NCBI RefSeq assembly: GCF_000373365.1
Contig: NZ_KB891241.1
Span: 186,001-250,000, forward strand
Origin: Parafrankia discariae
Lineage (GTDB): Bacteria; Actinomycetota; Actinomycetes; Frankiales; Frankiaceae
DNA: 64,000 nucleotides
Direction: 5' to 3'
Below the pieces are notes generated by a model. The model worked only from the letters and a program-made list of their open reading frames with translations. It was not told the DNA's origin and did no database searches. Numbering within the stretch: the stretch's first letter is position 1; each line of letters starts with the position of its first letter. A program made the translations under genes and the position numbers. This document shows, piece after piece, positions 34,000 through 43,231 of the stretch.

Positions 34000-35655
34000 A
34001 TGACCTGGCCTCCGAACAGTGGCGATCCGGACGGCCGGGACCCGCGCGACCGCCGCCGTCCACCGCCCGGCGCGGGATCCGGCCGCCCCGGGTACCCAGG
34101 TCAGGGCCAGGGCCGCCCACCGGTTCCCGGCCGCCCGCCGCAGGGCCGCCCGCCGCAGGAGCGCCCGGCGCGGGACAGCCGCGACCGCCAGGCGCAGGGG
34201 CGCCCGCCGGCGGGCCGTCCGGCGCGGGGCCGTCCGGCGTCCGGCGAGGAGAACTGGCCGGCCGGGGCATGGCCGCGCCACGAGCCCCGGGCGGCTCCGG
34301 CGCCGATCCCGCCCACCCGCCGGCTGCCCCCGCCGGGCGGCGCGGAAGGCGGGCGGTCCCGCCCCGGCCCGAACGGCGGGCCCGGCGGGTACCGCGCGCC
34401 GGGCGGCCCGGCGCCCGGGTACGGCGGCCCGCGCGGGCCGTACGACACACCGGGCGAGGACCTGCCCGCCGAGGAGCCCCGCCGCCCGGTGAGCGGCGTA
34501 CGCCGGACGGTGACCCTGGTGGCCGCCATCGTCTCGGTGGCCGTCCTGGTCGTCGCCACCAGCGGCTGGGCCGTGCTGCGCCACTACGACGGCAAGGTCA
34601 ACCACATCGAGCTCACGTTCTCCGACTCCGCCGCCCGGCCCTCCGCCGCCGGCGGGGGCACCCAGAACATCCTGCTGGTCGGCTCGGACACCCGCGCGGG
34701 CACCGAGGGCGAGTTCGGCCAGGCCGAGGGACAGCGCTCGGACACCACGATCCTCGCCCACCTCGACTCCGACGGCTCGACGACCCTGGTGTCCTTCCCC
34801 CGTGACCTGTGGGTACAGATCCCGGGCTACACCGACTCCGACGGCACCCAGCACGACGCGCAGAAGTCCAAGCTCAACGCGGCGTTCGCCTACGGCGGGC
34901 CGTCCCTACTGGTCCGGACGATCGAGACGCTCACCAACATCCGGATCGACCACTACCTCGAGATCGACTTCCTGGGCTTCCAGGCGATGACGGACGCCCT
35001 CGGCGGCGTCACCGTCTGCGTGAACGAGCTGACCCCCGAGCTCAAGGCGCAGGGCTTCGACAACCTCAACGACCGGTACTCCGGCTGGCACGGCCAGGTC
35101 GGCGACAACACGCTCACCGGCGAGCAGGCGCTGGCCTTCGTCCGACAGCGGTACGGCCTGCCCGGCAGCGACCTCGACCGGATCCACCGCCAGCAGCAGT
35201 TCCTCGGCGCGGTCTTCCGCGAGGTCGCCTCCACCGGGACCCTGCTCAACCCGCGCAAGCTGCTCGACGTCGTGGACGCGGCCACCTCCGCGCTGACCCT
35301 CGACGAGCACACCTCGCTCACCGATCTGCGCCTGCTCGCCGTCAGGATGCAGGGCATCAGCACCGGCGGGGTCACCTTCGCCACCGTCCCGGCGACGCCG
35401 TCCCAGGCTGGCGGGCAGTCCGTGCTCCTGGCGAAGACCGACGAGCTGACGACGCTGCTCGCCGGGATCGGCGGCTCCCCGCCGCAGGCCGCCGGGCCTC
35501 CCGCCCGCGGCGCCGCCGTGCCGGCGTCCGGCGCCGGCCACGGTTCGGTGGTCACCGCGAACCTCGCCGCCACCGGCGGGCGGTCCGCGGGTGGCGCGGT
35601 GCGCCTGGCCCAGGCCGCCCCCGCGCCGTCCGGCGGGGTGGGCTGCACCTACTGA
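34000..35655 (+). CDS. LytR-CpsA-Psr (LCP) family cell-wall ligase
   Basis: LCP proteins transfer lipid-linked glycopolymers to peptidoglycan outside the membrane. This 551-residue member has a Pro/Arg/Gly-rich cytoplasmic tail (1-165), one membrane helix (about 168-192) and an LCP domain (about 221-410). The domain shows QNILLVGSDTRAG, the Asp/Arg pair in QRSDTTILAHLD, VSFPRDLWVQIPGY and EIDFLGFQAMTDALGGVTV, then LTGEQALAFVRQRYGLPGSD. These are the pyrophosphate- and Mg-binding positions. A C-terminal Ala/Pro tail of about 75 residues follows. The ATG at 34000 has GAGGGG upstream; an in-frame GTG at 33979 is possible. It is followed at once by a perfect hairpin. Confidence 0.93.
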   Translation: MTWPPNSGDPDGRDPRDRRRPPPGAGSGRPGYPGQGQGRPPVPGRPPQGRPPQERPARDSRDRQAQGRPPAGRPARGRPASGEENWPAGAWPRHEPRAAPAPIPPTRRLPPPGGAEGGRSRPGPNGGPGGYRAPGGPAPGYGGPRGPYDTPGEDLPAEEPRRPVSGVRRTVTLVAAIVSVAVLVVATSGWAVLRHYDGKVNHIELTFSDSAARPSAAGGGTQNILLVGSDTRAGTEGEFGQAEGQRSDTTILAHLDSDGSTTLVSFPRDLWVQIPGYTDSDGTQHDAQKSKLNAAFAYGGPSLLVRTIETLTNIRIDHYLEIDFLGFQAMTDALGGVTVCVNELTPELKAQGFDNLNDRYSGWHGQVGDNTLTGEQALAFVRQRYGLPGSDLDRIHRQQQFLGAVFREVASTGTLLNPRKLLDVVDAATSALTLDEHTSLTDLRLLAVRMQGISTGGVTFATVPATPSQAGGQSVLLAKTDELTTLLAGIGGSPPQAAGPPARGAAVPASGAGHGSVVTANLAATGGRSAGGAVRLAQAAPAPSGGVGCTY

Positions 35656-35658
35656 CGC

Positions 35659-35698
35659 GTAGGAGCCGGCTCCCCGCGGGTGGGGAGCCGGCTCCTAC
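35659..35698. terminator. Perfect 17-bp inverted repeat after the LCP gene
   Basis: GTAGGAGCCGGCTCCCC, loop GCGGGT, then the exact reverse complement. It starts 3 bp after the LCP stop and lies before the convergent YihY-family gene. Confidence 0.88.
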
Positions 35699-35719
35699 GA
35701 GGGGCTGCTACAGCGGCTG

Positions 35720-36835
35720 CTACGGCGGGGGAGCCTGGTCCGGCCCGCCCGGCCGGGCCCTGGCGTGCCGCGGGCCGCGGCGTCGGCGTGGCGGGCGCTC
35801 GTCGATCGCCGCGTTCAGCTCGGCGCCGAGCAGCACGGCCAGCGCCGTGATGTAGAAGAACAGCAGCGCGGCGACGGGCGCGCCGAGCGAGCCGTAGACC
35901 AGCTCGTTGCTGAAGACCAGCTCCAGGTACATCCGGAGCAGGTAGCTCCCCACGAGCCACAGGAAGAGGGCGAGCGCGGCGCCGGGCAGCGCCCGGCGCC
36001 AGGACCGCCGCACGGGCAGTGCCAGGTGGTAGAGCGTCGTCAGCATCGCCAGCGACACCACCCCGACCACCGGCCAGAAGAGAACCTTGAGCAGGTCGTC
36101 GACCACCGGATGTCGGCCGGAGTTGAGCAGGTCCGAAAGCAGGCCGGGCCCGAGGACGAGCGCGGGCAGCAGCAGGACGCCCGTCGCCACCTGGGCCAGG
36201 AACAGCCCGAGGGCGAGCAGCCGGCTGCGGACCGCCGAGCGGAGCTCCCGCTGCCCGTAGGCGATCGTGATGGTGTTCACGAACGTCGCCATCGCCGTGG
36301 ACCCGGTCCACAGCGACAGCACGAAGCCGATGGAGATGACGTCCGGGCGGCCGCGGGAGAGGATCTCGTCGATCGTCGGCCGGACGGTGTCGTCGACCAC
36401 CGACGCCGTCAGCAGGTTGTCGGCGCCGTCCAGGATGCTCTGGCGGACGTTGTCGAGGGCGTCACCGCCCAGGAGGTCCCCGATGTAGCCGATCGTGCCC
36501 AGCAGCGCCAGGAGCAGCGGGGGCATCGACAGCAGCTGCCAGAAACCGGCTTCGGCGGCGAGACCCAGAACACGGTGTCGCCAGGCGTTCGCGACGGTCG
36601 TCCGCGCCAGGCGCAGGGCTCCCCAGGGGACCCATGACCTCGGTCGCAGCAGCCGTCGGGCGAGATCACGCACCGTCGCGCCGCGATCGTGCCCCCCGGG
36701 ACCGAGACATGCCCCTAACCCGCGCAGCGCCAGTAGCGCCCGTCGGGTCGGGTAGCGCGGGCCGGGGCGGGTCGGACCAGGTCCACCCGCTGGGGGGGCC
36801 ATGGCCGGCACCGCGTCGTTCCCCGTGGTGGACAC
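35720..36835 (-). CDS. YihY/BrkB-family membrane protein
   Basis: A 371-residue integral membrane protein of the YihY/UPF0761 family, once called RNase BN. The family start AAEAGFWQLLSMPPLLLALLG is followed by about six hydrophobic segments, including ISIGFVLSLWTGSTAMATFV, ALALFLWLVGSYLLR and VAALLFFYITALAVLLGAEL, and a conserved GAELNAAIDE end. Molecular function in bacteria is not established; some members are associated with virulence or lipid/envelope traits. The GTG at 36835 was chosen. An upstream in-frame start at 36952 would overlap the hairpin at 36944-36977 and is disfavoured. Confidence 0.87.
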   Translation of the reverse strand: MSTTGNDAVPAMAPPAGGPGPTRPGPRYPTRRALLALRGLGACLGPGGHDRGATVRDLARRLLRPRSWVPWGALRLARTTVANAWRHRVLGLAAEAGFWQLLSMPPLLLALLGTIGYIGDLLGGDALDNVRQSILDGADNLLTASVVDDTVRPTIDEILSRGRPDVISIGFVLSLWTGSTAMATFVNTITIAYGQRELRSAVRSRLLALGLFLAQVATGVLLLPALVLGPGLLSDLLNSGRHPVVDDLLKVLFWPVVGVVSLAMLTTLYHLALPVRRSWRRALPGAALALFLWLVGSYLLRMYLELVFSNELVYGSLGAPVAALLFFYITALAVLLGAELNAAIDERPPRRRRGPRHARARPGGPDQAPPP

Positions 36836-36943
36836 GCGCCCCACCGTATGACTATCGGCCCGCGGTTCCGGTGAGGGTGTCCTTTCGCCGGACGATGCTC
36901 GTCGTACCGGCCCGGTGGCCACGGCACCGGGCCGGTGACGAGT

Positions 36944-36977
36944 CGAGGGCATGCCATGTGATCATGGCATGCCCTCG
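36944..36977. terminator. Perfect 15-bp inverted repeat after the DUF7455 gene
   Basis: CGAGGGCATGCCATG, loop TGAT, then the exact reverse complement. It lies 14 bp beyond the stop of the minus-strand DUF7455 gene and upstream of the YihY gene. Confidence 0.87.
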
Positions 36978-36990
36978 GGAGTCAGTCGTG

Positions 36991-37173
36991 TCAGGAGACG
37001 CTCAGCTTGTCGGTCTCGTCGTGGTACTCGACTGCGACCGAGCGGAGCTTGGAGTCGTGAGACTTCGCGTGATGGCGGCAGAAGAGCAGATCTCCGCCTC
37101 CAGGCAGTACGACCCGGACGTAGGCCTGGGCGCCACACCTGTCGCAACGGTCGAGGTTGGTCAGCGTCGGCAT
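36991..37173 (-). CDS. Small zinc-ribbon-like protein (DUF7455)
   Basis: A 60-residue protein found in actinobacteria near the principal sigma gene. Putative zinc ligands are Cys10 and Cys13 (RCDRCGAQAYV) and Cys32 and His35 (LFCRHHAKSH). The C-terminus is EYHDETDKLSVS, the conserved family ending. Function unknown. The ATG at 37173 was preferred to a longer reading from 37236 because the family begins just before the first Cys pair. It lies downstream of sepH on the same strand and ends at a strong hairpin. Confidence 0.9.
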   Translation of the reverse strand: MPTLTNLDRCDRCGAQAYVRVVLPGGGDLLFCRHHAKSHDSKLRSVAVEYHDETDKLSVS

Positions 37174-37347
37174 CGTGGTAGTCCCTGTCACACCTTCTCC
37201 AACTGTGTTGAGCGGCCAGACGTTCCGCCTGGCCATGTGACGGTTTACTCACAGCCGGCTCTCTCGGCGTCGTTGCATCCAGAGCGGCCTCCGCCCCCGG
37301 TGCCTCCTCGTGGCGGACCGGTGACGAATCTCGGGTTCGACCCCCTC

Positions 37348-39600
37348 CTAGGGCCGGCGGGCGCCGAACACGATGTCGTCCCATGCTGGCACCGACTTGC
37401 GTCCACGTCGACCGCCTGCGGGACGTTCGCCGCCACGACCTGCCGCCGGCTGCCGTCCGCGGTTGCCCGCGGCGGCCTGCTGAGCGGTCCGTGTGGCCTG
37501 CTGGGCCGCCTCCGTGGCGGCCTCGGCGGTCGCGTCGGCCGCGGCCTCCGCGGAGGCTTCGGCGGCGCTGTCGTCGGCCGTGGCGGCCGTTGCCCGCGCC
37601 GTGCTCTCGAGCTCGCTGTCGGCCGCGGTGGCCGGCTGGGCGGGCTGCTCCGCCGCGGCGGGGCCGGAGCGCGCGGGGCGGTCCGCCGGCCCGTCCTCGG
37701 CCCGGGCCGGTGTGGCCCGGACCGCCGCCGGTCGGCGCGGTGCCCCACCGCGCCCCGGTGCCCCGGCGCCCCGGCCGCCGACGGCCGGAGCCGCCGAGGC
37801 CGCCGCGCGGCCGTCCAGGTCCTCCGCGGCCGCCGCGAGCGCTCCGAGTGAACGGGCGCCGCCCGTGGTGCGCGCGACAGCTGGCCGGCGGGCGGCAGCG
37901 GCGGCGGGACGGCGCGGCTCCCGCTCCACCGGCGTGGCGGGCTCCTGTGCCTGCTCCGCGGCGGGCGGAACGATCGCGGCCGGCCGGAGCTCCGGCCGGC
38001 CCGCCGGTGCGGGAGCCGGGGACCGACCGGTCCCGGCGGGCGCGGTCCCGCGCACCGGCCGGTCGCCGTCGCCGTCCTCGTCGAACTCGTCCTCGTCCTC
38101 GTCGTGCTCGTCGAGGCCGGCGGTGCGAGCGGCCTCACCCGGGATGTCGGCACTCGGGATGTCGGCCGCGGCCGACTCCGGGGCGAAGGCCGCCTCGGCC
38201 GCCGCGACCAGGTCCGCCTGGGTGAGCTCCGGGCTGGCCGGGCCGGCGTGGGTGAACCGCGGCTCGTTGGCCGGCCCAGCGTCGACGGCGGTGGTCTCCT
38301 CGGGGTACTCGGCTCCCGGGCGCGGCAGGGACCTCGGCTCGTCCGCCGGTGCGGCCGGCGGGACGGCGCGTTCCCGGGAACCGAACCGGCTCGGCGCGGT
38401 GGCCGCGCGCCGGCCGCCAGTGCCACCGTGCCGCCCGGAGAGGCCCGGGGCCCCACCCTGGGCCGCCGGCCACGCGCCGGGCATGCTGCGGCGCGCGGCG
38501 CCGGCCGTACGGCTCGCGGAGGAGGACTGGGCCGGGGCGGACACCGGGCCCTGGGGTTCGTCCCGGCCGGCCTGGTCCGTGCCGTCCGCCCGCGTCGCGC
38601 CGTCCTGGCCGGTGATGTCCCGGGCGGAGCTGTCCTGGGCGGCGCCTGCGGGGCCTTCGCGGCCGGCCGCCCCCTGACCGGGGGCCGCGTAGTCGGGCGC
38701 TCCGTAGCCGGGAGCGGGGTGGTCCGGGGCGTAGTCGTCGCCGTCGCCGGCCCGCTCGGCCGGGCGGTGGTCCGGGGAGGTGCCCGCGGGCACCTGGGCC
38801 GGTGACGGCCCGTAGCCCGGCGCCGCGCCCGGGAGGTAGCCCGTCCCGTTGACAGCCGCCGGAGCGGGGAAGGTAGTCGGGGGAGCCGTCGCGGGCTGCG
38901 CCCCGGAAAGCTGCTGGCCGGGACCACCGGCCGTGGACTGCGTCGGGTAGGCCGCCGCGCCCTGGTCGTGCACCAGGGTCAGGGCCGGCCCGGCGGCGCG
39001 CACGGGTGGCTGCGCCGGCTGCGGCGCCGGCGGCTCCGCGGATTCGGGGGCGACCAGCGCCCGGGCGGCGTCGTCGTGCGGGCGCACCCGGCGCACCACC
39101 GGGTCCCACGTCCAGCGGGCGCATCTGCTGTCCGAGGTGAGCTGGACCAGCCAGATCCCGTCCACCCGGCGCCAGGCGTCCCACTGGGCGGTGTCCGGAT
39201 TGTCCTGAACGCTGAGCAGTCGCGCGTCGACCACCTCGCCGAGCGGACGGCCGGGCACCCCGCCGGGGTCCTTGGGCAGCAGCGCGGCGCGCGCCTCCTG
39301 GACCACCCGGGCGCGCTCGGCCAGCACCGGCCCCTCGTAGCGCTCGACCCGCTCCACCGGGATGCCCGCGGCCCGGGCGACGTCGGCGGCGGTCTCGCCG
39401 GCCCGGAGTCGGGCCTGGATCTCACGGGGGGTCAGCGCGCTTTCCGCGCGTACTTCACTACGTCGGGCTCCGCGCAACGCCGCGCGCAGCCGATCGTCCA
39501 CCGCGACACGGAACTGTTCCGCGTCCGAGCGCCCGGCGGCGTCGGCGAGCACGAGATAACCGCCGTCCTCGCTGAGTGCGACCGCCCGCAGCTCGCGCAT
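37348..39600 (-). CDS. sepH: Cell-division protein SepH (DUF3071), unusually long
   Basis: SepH binds FtsZ and promotes its assembly in actinobacteria. The conserved part is residues 1-170: MRELRAVALSEDGGYLVLAD, then the helix-turn-helix-like LTPREIQARLRAGETAADVA and WDAWRRVDGIWLVQL. The conserved C-terminal tip KSVPAWDDIVFGARRP is also intact. Between them are about 560 residues of Ala/Pro/Gly/Glu-rich low complexity. At 750 residues it is more than twice the length of Streptomyces SepH (about 340). The ATG at 39600 has a strong GGGAGGAG site. Linkage to ppgK, DUF7455 and the sigma factor is conserved. Confidence 0.93.
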   Translation of the reverse strand: MRELRAVALSEDGGYLVLADAAGRSDAEQFRVAVDDRLRAALRGARRSEVRAESALTPREIQARLRAGETAADVARAAGIPVERVERYEGPVLAERARVVQEARAALLPKDPGGVPGRPLGEVVDARLLSVQDNPDTAQWDAWRRVDGIWLVQLTSDSRCARWTWDPVVRRVRPHDDAARALVAPESAEPPAPQPAQPPVRAAGPALTLVHDQGAAAYPTQSTAGGPGQQLSGAQPATAPPTTFPAPAAVNGTGYLPGAAPGYGPSPAQVPAGTSPDHRPAERAGDGDDYAPDHPAPGYGAPDYAAPGQGAAGREGPAGAAQDSSARDITGQDGATRADGTDQAGRDEPQGPVSAPAQSSSASRTAGAARRSMPGAWPAAQGGAPGLSGRHGGTGGRRAATAPSRFGSRERAVPPAAPADEPRSLPRPGAEYPEETTAVDAGPANEPRFTHAGPASPELTQADLVAAAEAAFAPESAAADIPSADIPGEAARTAGLDEHDEDEDEFDEDGDGDRPVRGTAPAGTGRSPAPAPAGRPELRPAAIVPPAAEQAQEPATPVEREPRRPAAAAARRPAVARTTGGARSLGALAAAAEDLDGRAAASAAPAVGGRGAGAPGRGGAPRRPAAVRATPARAEDGPADRPARSGPAAAEQPAQPATAADSELESTARATAATADDSAAEASAEAAADATAEAATEAAQQATRTAQQAAAGNRGRQPAAGRGGERPAGGRRGRKSVPAWDDIVFGARRP

Positions 39601-40015
39601 GGCGCCTTCTCCTCCCGTCGATCTCCTGACGTGCGGCCGGCGCGGCACGGACACCGTGCCGGGCGCCCGCACGGCAGCCGAGCGTGCGGGGTGCCCTGTC
39701 GGACACCCCCAGGGCGCACCGGCGCACGAGTGCGCGCGAAACCGCCTCGCCGCCATGCGTCCCGGTAGGTGACAGCCTGCCATCGATGGCGCCGGACGGT
39801 CGCATTGCGGCGGGCGACACGCACAGTCTGACCCCCGCTGACGGTTCTGAACACGTCGGGGGCCCGTCCCGGGCCCGGGTGTGACGTATCACCGCCCCGG
39901 TGCCCACCCGGCCGGGCGGCGTGATCACGCCCACCGGCCGGGAGCCGGGCCGGGGCCGGTGGCGGCGCTCAGGGACGGAGCGACGGCGCTCGGGGACGGA
40001 GTTCAGCGGCAGCGC
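39601..40015. other. Intergenic region between ppgK and sepH
   Basis: No gene seen. The right end holds three imperfect copies of GGCGCTCAGGGACGGAG (about 39963-40026), the last running into the ppgK 3' end. The sepH promoter presumably lies here. Confidence 0.5.
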
Positions 40016-40843
40016 TCAGGGACGGCGACCGCCGGGGGGCCGGGTCGCCGGCCCGCGCCGGCGGGCCGGGCGTGGAGCGGGCCGGGCACGGGTCTGGTCA
40101 CCGCCGGCGTACAGCGCCGCCCCGACGATGCCGGCCTCGTTCTGGAGCTGGGCGGGCACCACCTTAGTCCGCAGTTCGAGATGGTCGAAGAACTTCTCCG
40201 CCTTTCGGCTGGCGCCGCCGCCGACGATGATCAGATCCGGCCACAGCAGGGCCTCGAGGGTGCTCAGGTAGCGGTTGACCCGCTTGGCCCACTTCTCCCA
40301 GGAGAGGTCCTCGCGTTCCCGGACGGCCTCGGACGCCCGAGTCTCCGCGTCGTGGCCGTGGATCTCCAGATGTCCCAGCTCGGTGTTCGGCACGAGCTGG
40401 CCGTGCAGGAACAGGGCGGTCCCGATGCCGGTGCCGAACGTCGTCATGACGACGAGGCCGGAGGTGTCACGGCCGGCGCCGAACGCCATCTCGGCCACTC
40501 CGGCGGCGTCGGCGTCGTTGACGACGGCGACCTCCGAACCGGCCAGGGCCGGCCCGAGCGCCCCGCCGAGCACCGCGGAGACGTCGGTGTCGATCCAGCC
40601 CTCGTCGACGTTCGCGGCGGTGCGGGCCACCCCGGATTTGATCACCGCCGGGAAGGTGGCGCCGACCGGGCCGGTCCACTCGAAGTGCGCGACGACCTCC
40701 GCGACGGTCCGCGCGACCGACTCCGGGTCCGCGGGCTGCGGTGTCGGCACCCGGAACCGCGGCGCCGCCAGCGTGCCGTCCTCGATGTCGACCGGGGCGC
40801 CCTTGATGCCCGTCCCACCGATGTCGACCCCGAAGACCCGCAT
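40016..40843 (-). CDS. ppgK: Polyphosphate glucokinase
   Basis: PpgK phosphorylates glucose using polyphosphate or ATP, feeding glycolysis. The 275-residue ROK-family protein has the phosphate loop [12 protein letters not shown], the catalytic region [16 protein letters not shown], the second phosphate loop [12 protein letters not shown], and the PpgK-type signature [27 protein letters not shown] follows near the C-terminus, then a basic tail. The ATG at 40843 has GGGAGG about 9 bp upstream; an in-frame ATG at 40861 is less well placed. The gene is next to sepH in many actinobacteria and divergent from moaA here. Confidence 0.95.
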   Translation of the reverse strand: MRVFGVDIGGTGIKGAPVDIEDGTLAAPRFRVPTPQPADPESVARTVAEVVAHFEWTGPVGATFPAVIKSGVARTAANVDEGWIDTDVSAVLGGALGPALAGSEVAVVNDADAAGVAEMAFGAGRDTSGLVVMTTFGTGIGTALFLHGQLVPNTELGHLEIHGHDAETRASEAVREREDLSWEKWAKRVNRYLSTLEALLWPDLIIVGGGASRKAEKFFDHLELRTKVVPAQLQNEAGIVGAALYAGGDQTRARPAPRPARRRGPATRPPGGRRP

Positions 40844-41120
40844 CGCGCCGTCCTCCCGCATGTGTCGCTGGCCGAGCGGTCGTCCCCCGGACCCGGGTGC
40901 CGCGTCGTGCCGAGCCGTGCCTGACCCTGCCTGGCCTGGCTGGCCTGGCTGTGCCTGTCGTAGTTTCGCAGGCCCGCCCGACGCCGTGGCGGCGGCGGGC
41001 GCTTTCGGTGGTGGGCCCGGTCTCCGGTGGACGTCCACCCCGCTCGACGTGGGGTCGGGATCGCCCGGAGTGGGCCGGACAACGCGTGTGTCCTGTTCCG
41101 GGGGCACCTACTGTGAGGAG

Positions 41121-42116
41121 ATGCGGTTAACCGATTCCTACGGGCGGGTCGCCACCGACCTACGGGTGTCGCTGACCGACCGGTGCAACCTGCGCTGCGC
41201 CTACTGCATGCCCGCCGACGGCCTGGACTGGCTGCCCGGTCCGCTGCTGCTCACCGACGACGAGATCCTGCGGCTGGTCACGATCGCGGTGGCCCGGCTG
41301 GGCGTCACCGAGATCCGGCTGACCGGCGGCGAGCCCACACTCCGCCCGGGCCTGGTGCGCCTGGTCGAGCGGATGGCGGCGCTCTCGCCCCGGCCGGAGC
41401 TCTCGCTCACCACCAACGGTCTGCGCCTGGCCGGCCGGGCCGGCCTGGCCGGCCCGCTCGCCGCCGCCGGCCTGGACCGGGTCAACATCTCGCTGGACAC
41501 GCTGCGCCCCGAGCGCTTCGCCCGGATCACCCGCCGCGACCGGCTCGCCGACGTCCTGGCCGGTCTCGCCGCCGCGGCCGACGCCGGGCTGGGTCCGGTG
41601 AAGGTGAACGCGGTGCTCCTGCGTGGCCGCAACGACGACGAGGCCGCACCGCTGCTGCGCTGGTGCCTGGCGCGTGGCTACCAGCTGCGCTTCATCGAGC
41701 AGATGCCGCTCGACGCCCAGCACGGCTGGCGGCGCGCCGAGATGGTCACGGCCGGCGAGATCCTGGCCCGGCTGGCGGCGGAGTTCGCCCTGACCCCGTT
41801 GCCGGGGCGGGGGAGCGCGCCCGCCGAGCTGTTCGCCGTCGACGGGGGGTCCGGCACCGTCGGGGTGATCGGCTCGGTGTCCGCGCCGTTCTGCGCGGCC
41901 TGCGACCGGGTCCGGCTCACCGCGGACGGGCAGGTCCGGAACTGCCTGTTCGCCCGGGAGGAATCCGATCTCCGCGGCCCGCTGCGGGCCGGCGCCACTG
42001 ACGACGACCTCGCCGACCGGTGGGTCCGCGCGGTGTGGGGGAAACACGCCGGCCACGGAATCGACGCTCCGGGCTTCCACCAGCCGGACCGGCCGATGTC
42101 GGCGATCGGCGGGTGA
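41121..42116 (+). CDS. moaA: GTP 3',8-cyclase (molybdopterin synthesis)
   Basis: MoaA is the radical-SAM enzyme for the first step of molybdenum cofactor synthesis. Cluster 1 cysteines are Cys22, Cys26 and Cys29 (RCNLRCAYCM). RLTGGEPTLRPGL is the SAM-binding GGE motif. Cluster 2 cysteines are Cys258, Cys261 and Cys275 (FCAACDRVR, RNCLF). The C-terminal Gly-Gly needed for activity is present (SAIGG). Length 331 is normal. The start is uncertain: GAGGAG directly abuts the ATG at 41121, so an in-frame GTG at 41088 may be used. The stop overlaps mobA by 4 bp. Confidence 0.96.
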   Translation: MRLTDSYGRVATDLRVSLTDRCNLRCAYCMPADGLDWLPGPLLLTDDEILRLVTIAVARLGVTEIRLTGGEPTLRPGLVRLVERMAALSPRPELSLTTNGLRLAGRAGLAGPLAAAGLDRVNISLDTLRPERFARITRRDRLADVLAGLAAAADAGLGPVKVNAVLLRGRNDDEAAPLLRWCLARGYQLRFIEQMPLDAQHGWRRAEMVTAGEILARLAAEFALTPLPGRGSAPAELFAVDGGSGTVGVIGSVSAPFCAACDRVRLTADGQVRNCLFAREESDLRGPLRAGATDDDLADRWVRAVWGKHAGHGIDAPGFHQPDRPMSAIGG

Positions 42117-42826
42117 CACCGCCCTCGTCATCGTCGCCGCCGTCTTCGCTGCCGGCCGCGCCGGCGGTGGCGGTGGCGCGGCGCGTGGCCGGCCCGGGTG
42201 AACCGTGGGACGCGCTGGTCCTCGCCGGCGGACACTCCCGGCGGCTCGGCGGTCAGGACAAGGCCAGCGTCGTCGTCGGCGGCCTGCGGCTGCTGGACAG
42301 GGTGCTCGACGCCACCCGCGCGGCCGAGCGGATCATCGTCGTCGGGCCGCCGCGCCCGGCCCGGCCCGGTTCCCGGCCGGTCCGCTGGACCCGCGAGGAC
42401 CCGCCGGGCGGCGGGCCGGTCGCCGCCATCGCCGCCGGGATGCGGCTTGTCGCGGCCCCGCTGGTCGTCGTGCTCGCGGTCGACCTGCCCTTCGTCGGCG
42501 TCGCGGAGATCACCGGCCTGCTCGGATCGCTGGGGGGCGCGTCACCGGGTCACGGTGCCGCCGACGTGGCGGTGGACGTGGCGGTGCTCGCCGACCCGGC
42601 TGGCCGGGCGCAGTACCTCGCGGCGGCCTGGCGCGCCGCCGCGCTCCGCGCCGCCCTGCCGGCGGACCCGGCGGGCCGCTCGGTGCGCTCGCTGCTGGCC
42701 GGCCGGGAGGTGCGGACCGTTCCGGCCACCGACCAGGCCTGCCTCGACTGCGACGACCCGGCCTCGCTGGCGGCGGCCCGGGCACGGGCCGTCCCCGGAC
42801 CGCACGGCTGGGGCACGATGCGCTGA
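42113..42826 (+). CDS. mobA: Molybdenum cofactor guanylyltransferase-like NTP transferase
   Basis: A 237-residue MobA-type nucleotidyltransferase that attaches GMP to molybdopterin. The nucleotide loop is LVLAGGHSRRLGGQDKA, the Mg-binding Asp is in VLAVDLPFVGV, and EDPPGGGPVAAIAAG is the conserved mid-domain motif. The C-terminal part is Ala-rich. About 35 low-complexity residues precede the domain if the GTG at 42113 is used. That GTG overlaps the moaA stop (GTGA), strong evidence for coupling and for a shared pathway. It could instead be an MobA-related enzyme of other specificity, but linkage to moaA favours MobA. Confidence 0.9.
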   Translation: MTPPSSSSPPSSLPAAPAVAVARRVAGPGEPWDALVLAGGHSRRLGGQDKASVVVGGLRLLDRVLDATRAAERIIVVGPPRPARPGSRPVRWTREDPPGGGPVAAIAAGMRLVAAPLVVVLAVDLPFVGVAEITGLLGSLGGASPGHGAADVAVDVAVLADPAGRAQYLAAAWRAAALRAALPADPAGRSVRSLLAGREVRTVPATDQACLDCDDPASLAAARARAVPGPHGWGTMR

Positions 42827-43149
42827 TGACCGCTGAGGACGAGACGGACGGGCCCACGGCCGCCGAGGGCACTGCGGGCACCGCGGGTACCGGCGCCCCA
42901 CCGCTGGGCGACGCGCTGGCCGAGTGGGTGAGCCGGGCCGGCGCCGCGCTCGGTCTGGCGCCCGGGTCGGTGGACGCCACGCTCGTCCTCGACCTCACCC
43001 GGGACGTCGCCCACCAGGTCGCGCGGCCCGCGGCGCCGCTGACGGCCTTCCTGGTCGGGCTCGCGGCGGGCCGTGGCGGTGGCAGCGCCGCCGACGTCCG
43101 GGCCGCCGTGGACACGGTGCTGGCCCTGCTGCCGGAACACGACGCCTGA
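42826..43149 (+). CDS. DUF6457 small protein
   Basis: A 107-residue protein whose C-terminal 75 residues match the actinobacterial DUF6457 pattern: WVSRAGAALGLAPGSVD, VLDLTRDVAHQVARPAAPL and TAFLVGLAAGRGGG. The family is small, helical and usually linked to molybdenum cofactor or formate dehydrogenase genes; its function is not known. The first 30 residues are acidic low complexity. The start overlaps the mobA stop (TGATG), so the three genes form one coupled set. A perfect palindrome follows. Confidence 0.85.
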   Translation: MTAEDETDGPTAAEGTAGTAGTGAPPLGDALAEWVSRAGAALGLAPGSVDATLVLDLTRDVAHQVARPAAPLTAFLVGLAAGRGGGSAADVRAAVDTVLALLPEHDA

Positions 43150-43197
43150 CGTCTGACAGACGCCTGAGGCCTGACACCTGACACCTCGTGCCCGGGC

Positions 43198-43231
43198 GCG
43201 TCGCCTGACCGCCCGGGCGGTCAGGCGACGC
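43198..43231. terminator. 34-bp perfect palindrome between convergent genes
   Basis: The palindrome is centred on CCCGGG, with arms GCGTCGCCTGACCG and its complement. It lies between DUF6457 (+) and the small membrane protein gene (-), ending 1 bp from the latter's stop. Confidence 0.85.

Noticed and set aside
36836-36952. Longer N-terminus for the YihY-family protein
   Set aside because: It would run into the hairpin at 36944-36977 that ends the upstream gene, and the added residues have no family similarity.
37320-37347. GGGTTCGACCCCC, resembling a tRNA T-arm
   Set aside because: No acceptor stem, D-arm or anticodon arm fits around it; it is simply downstream of sepH.
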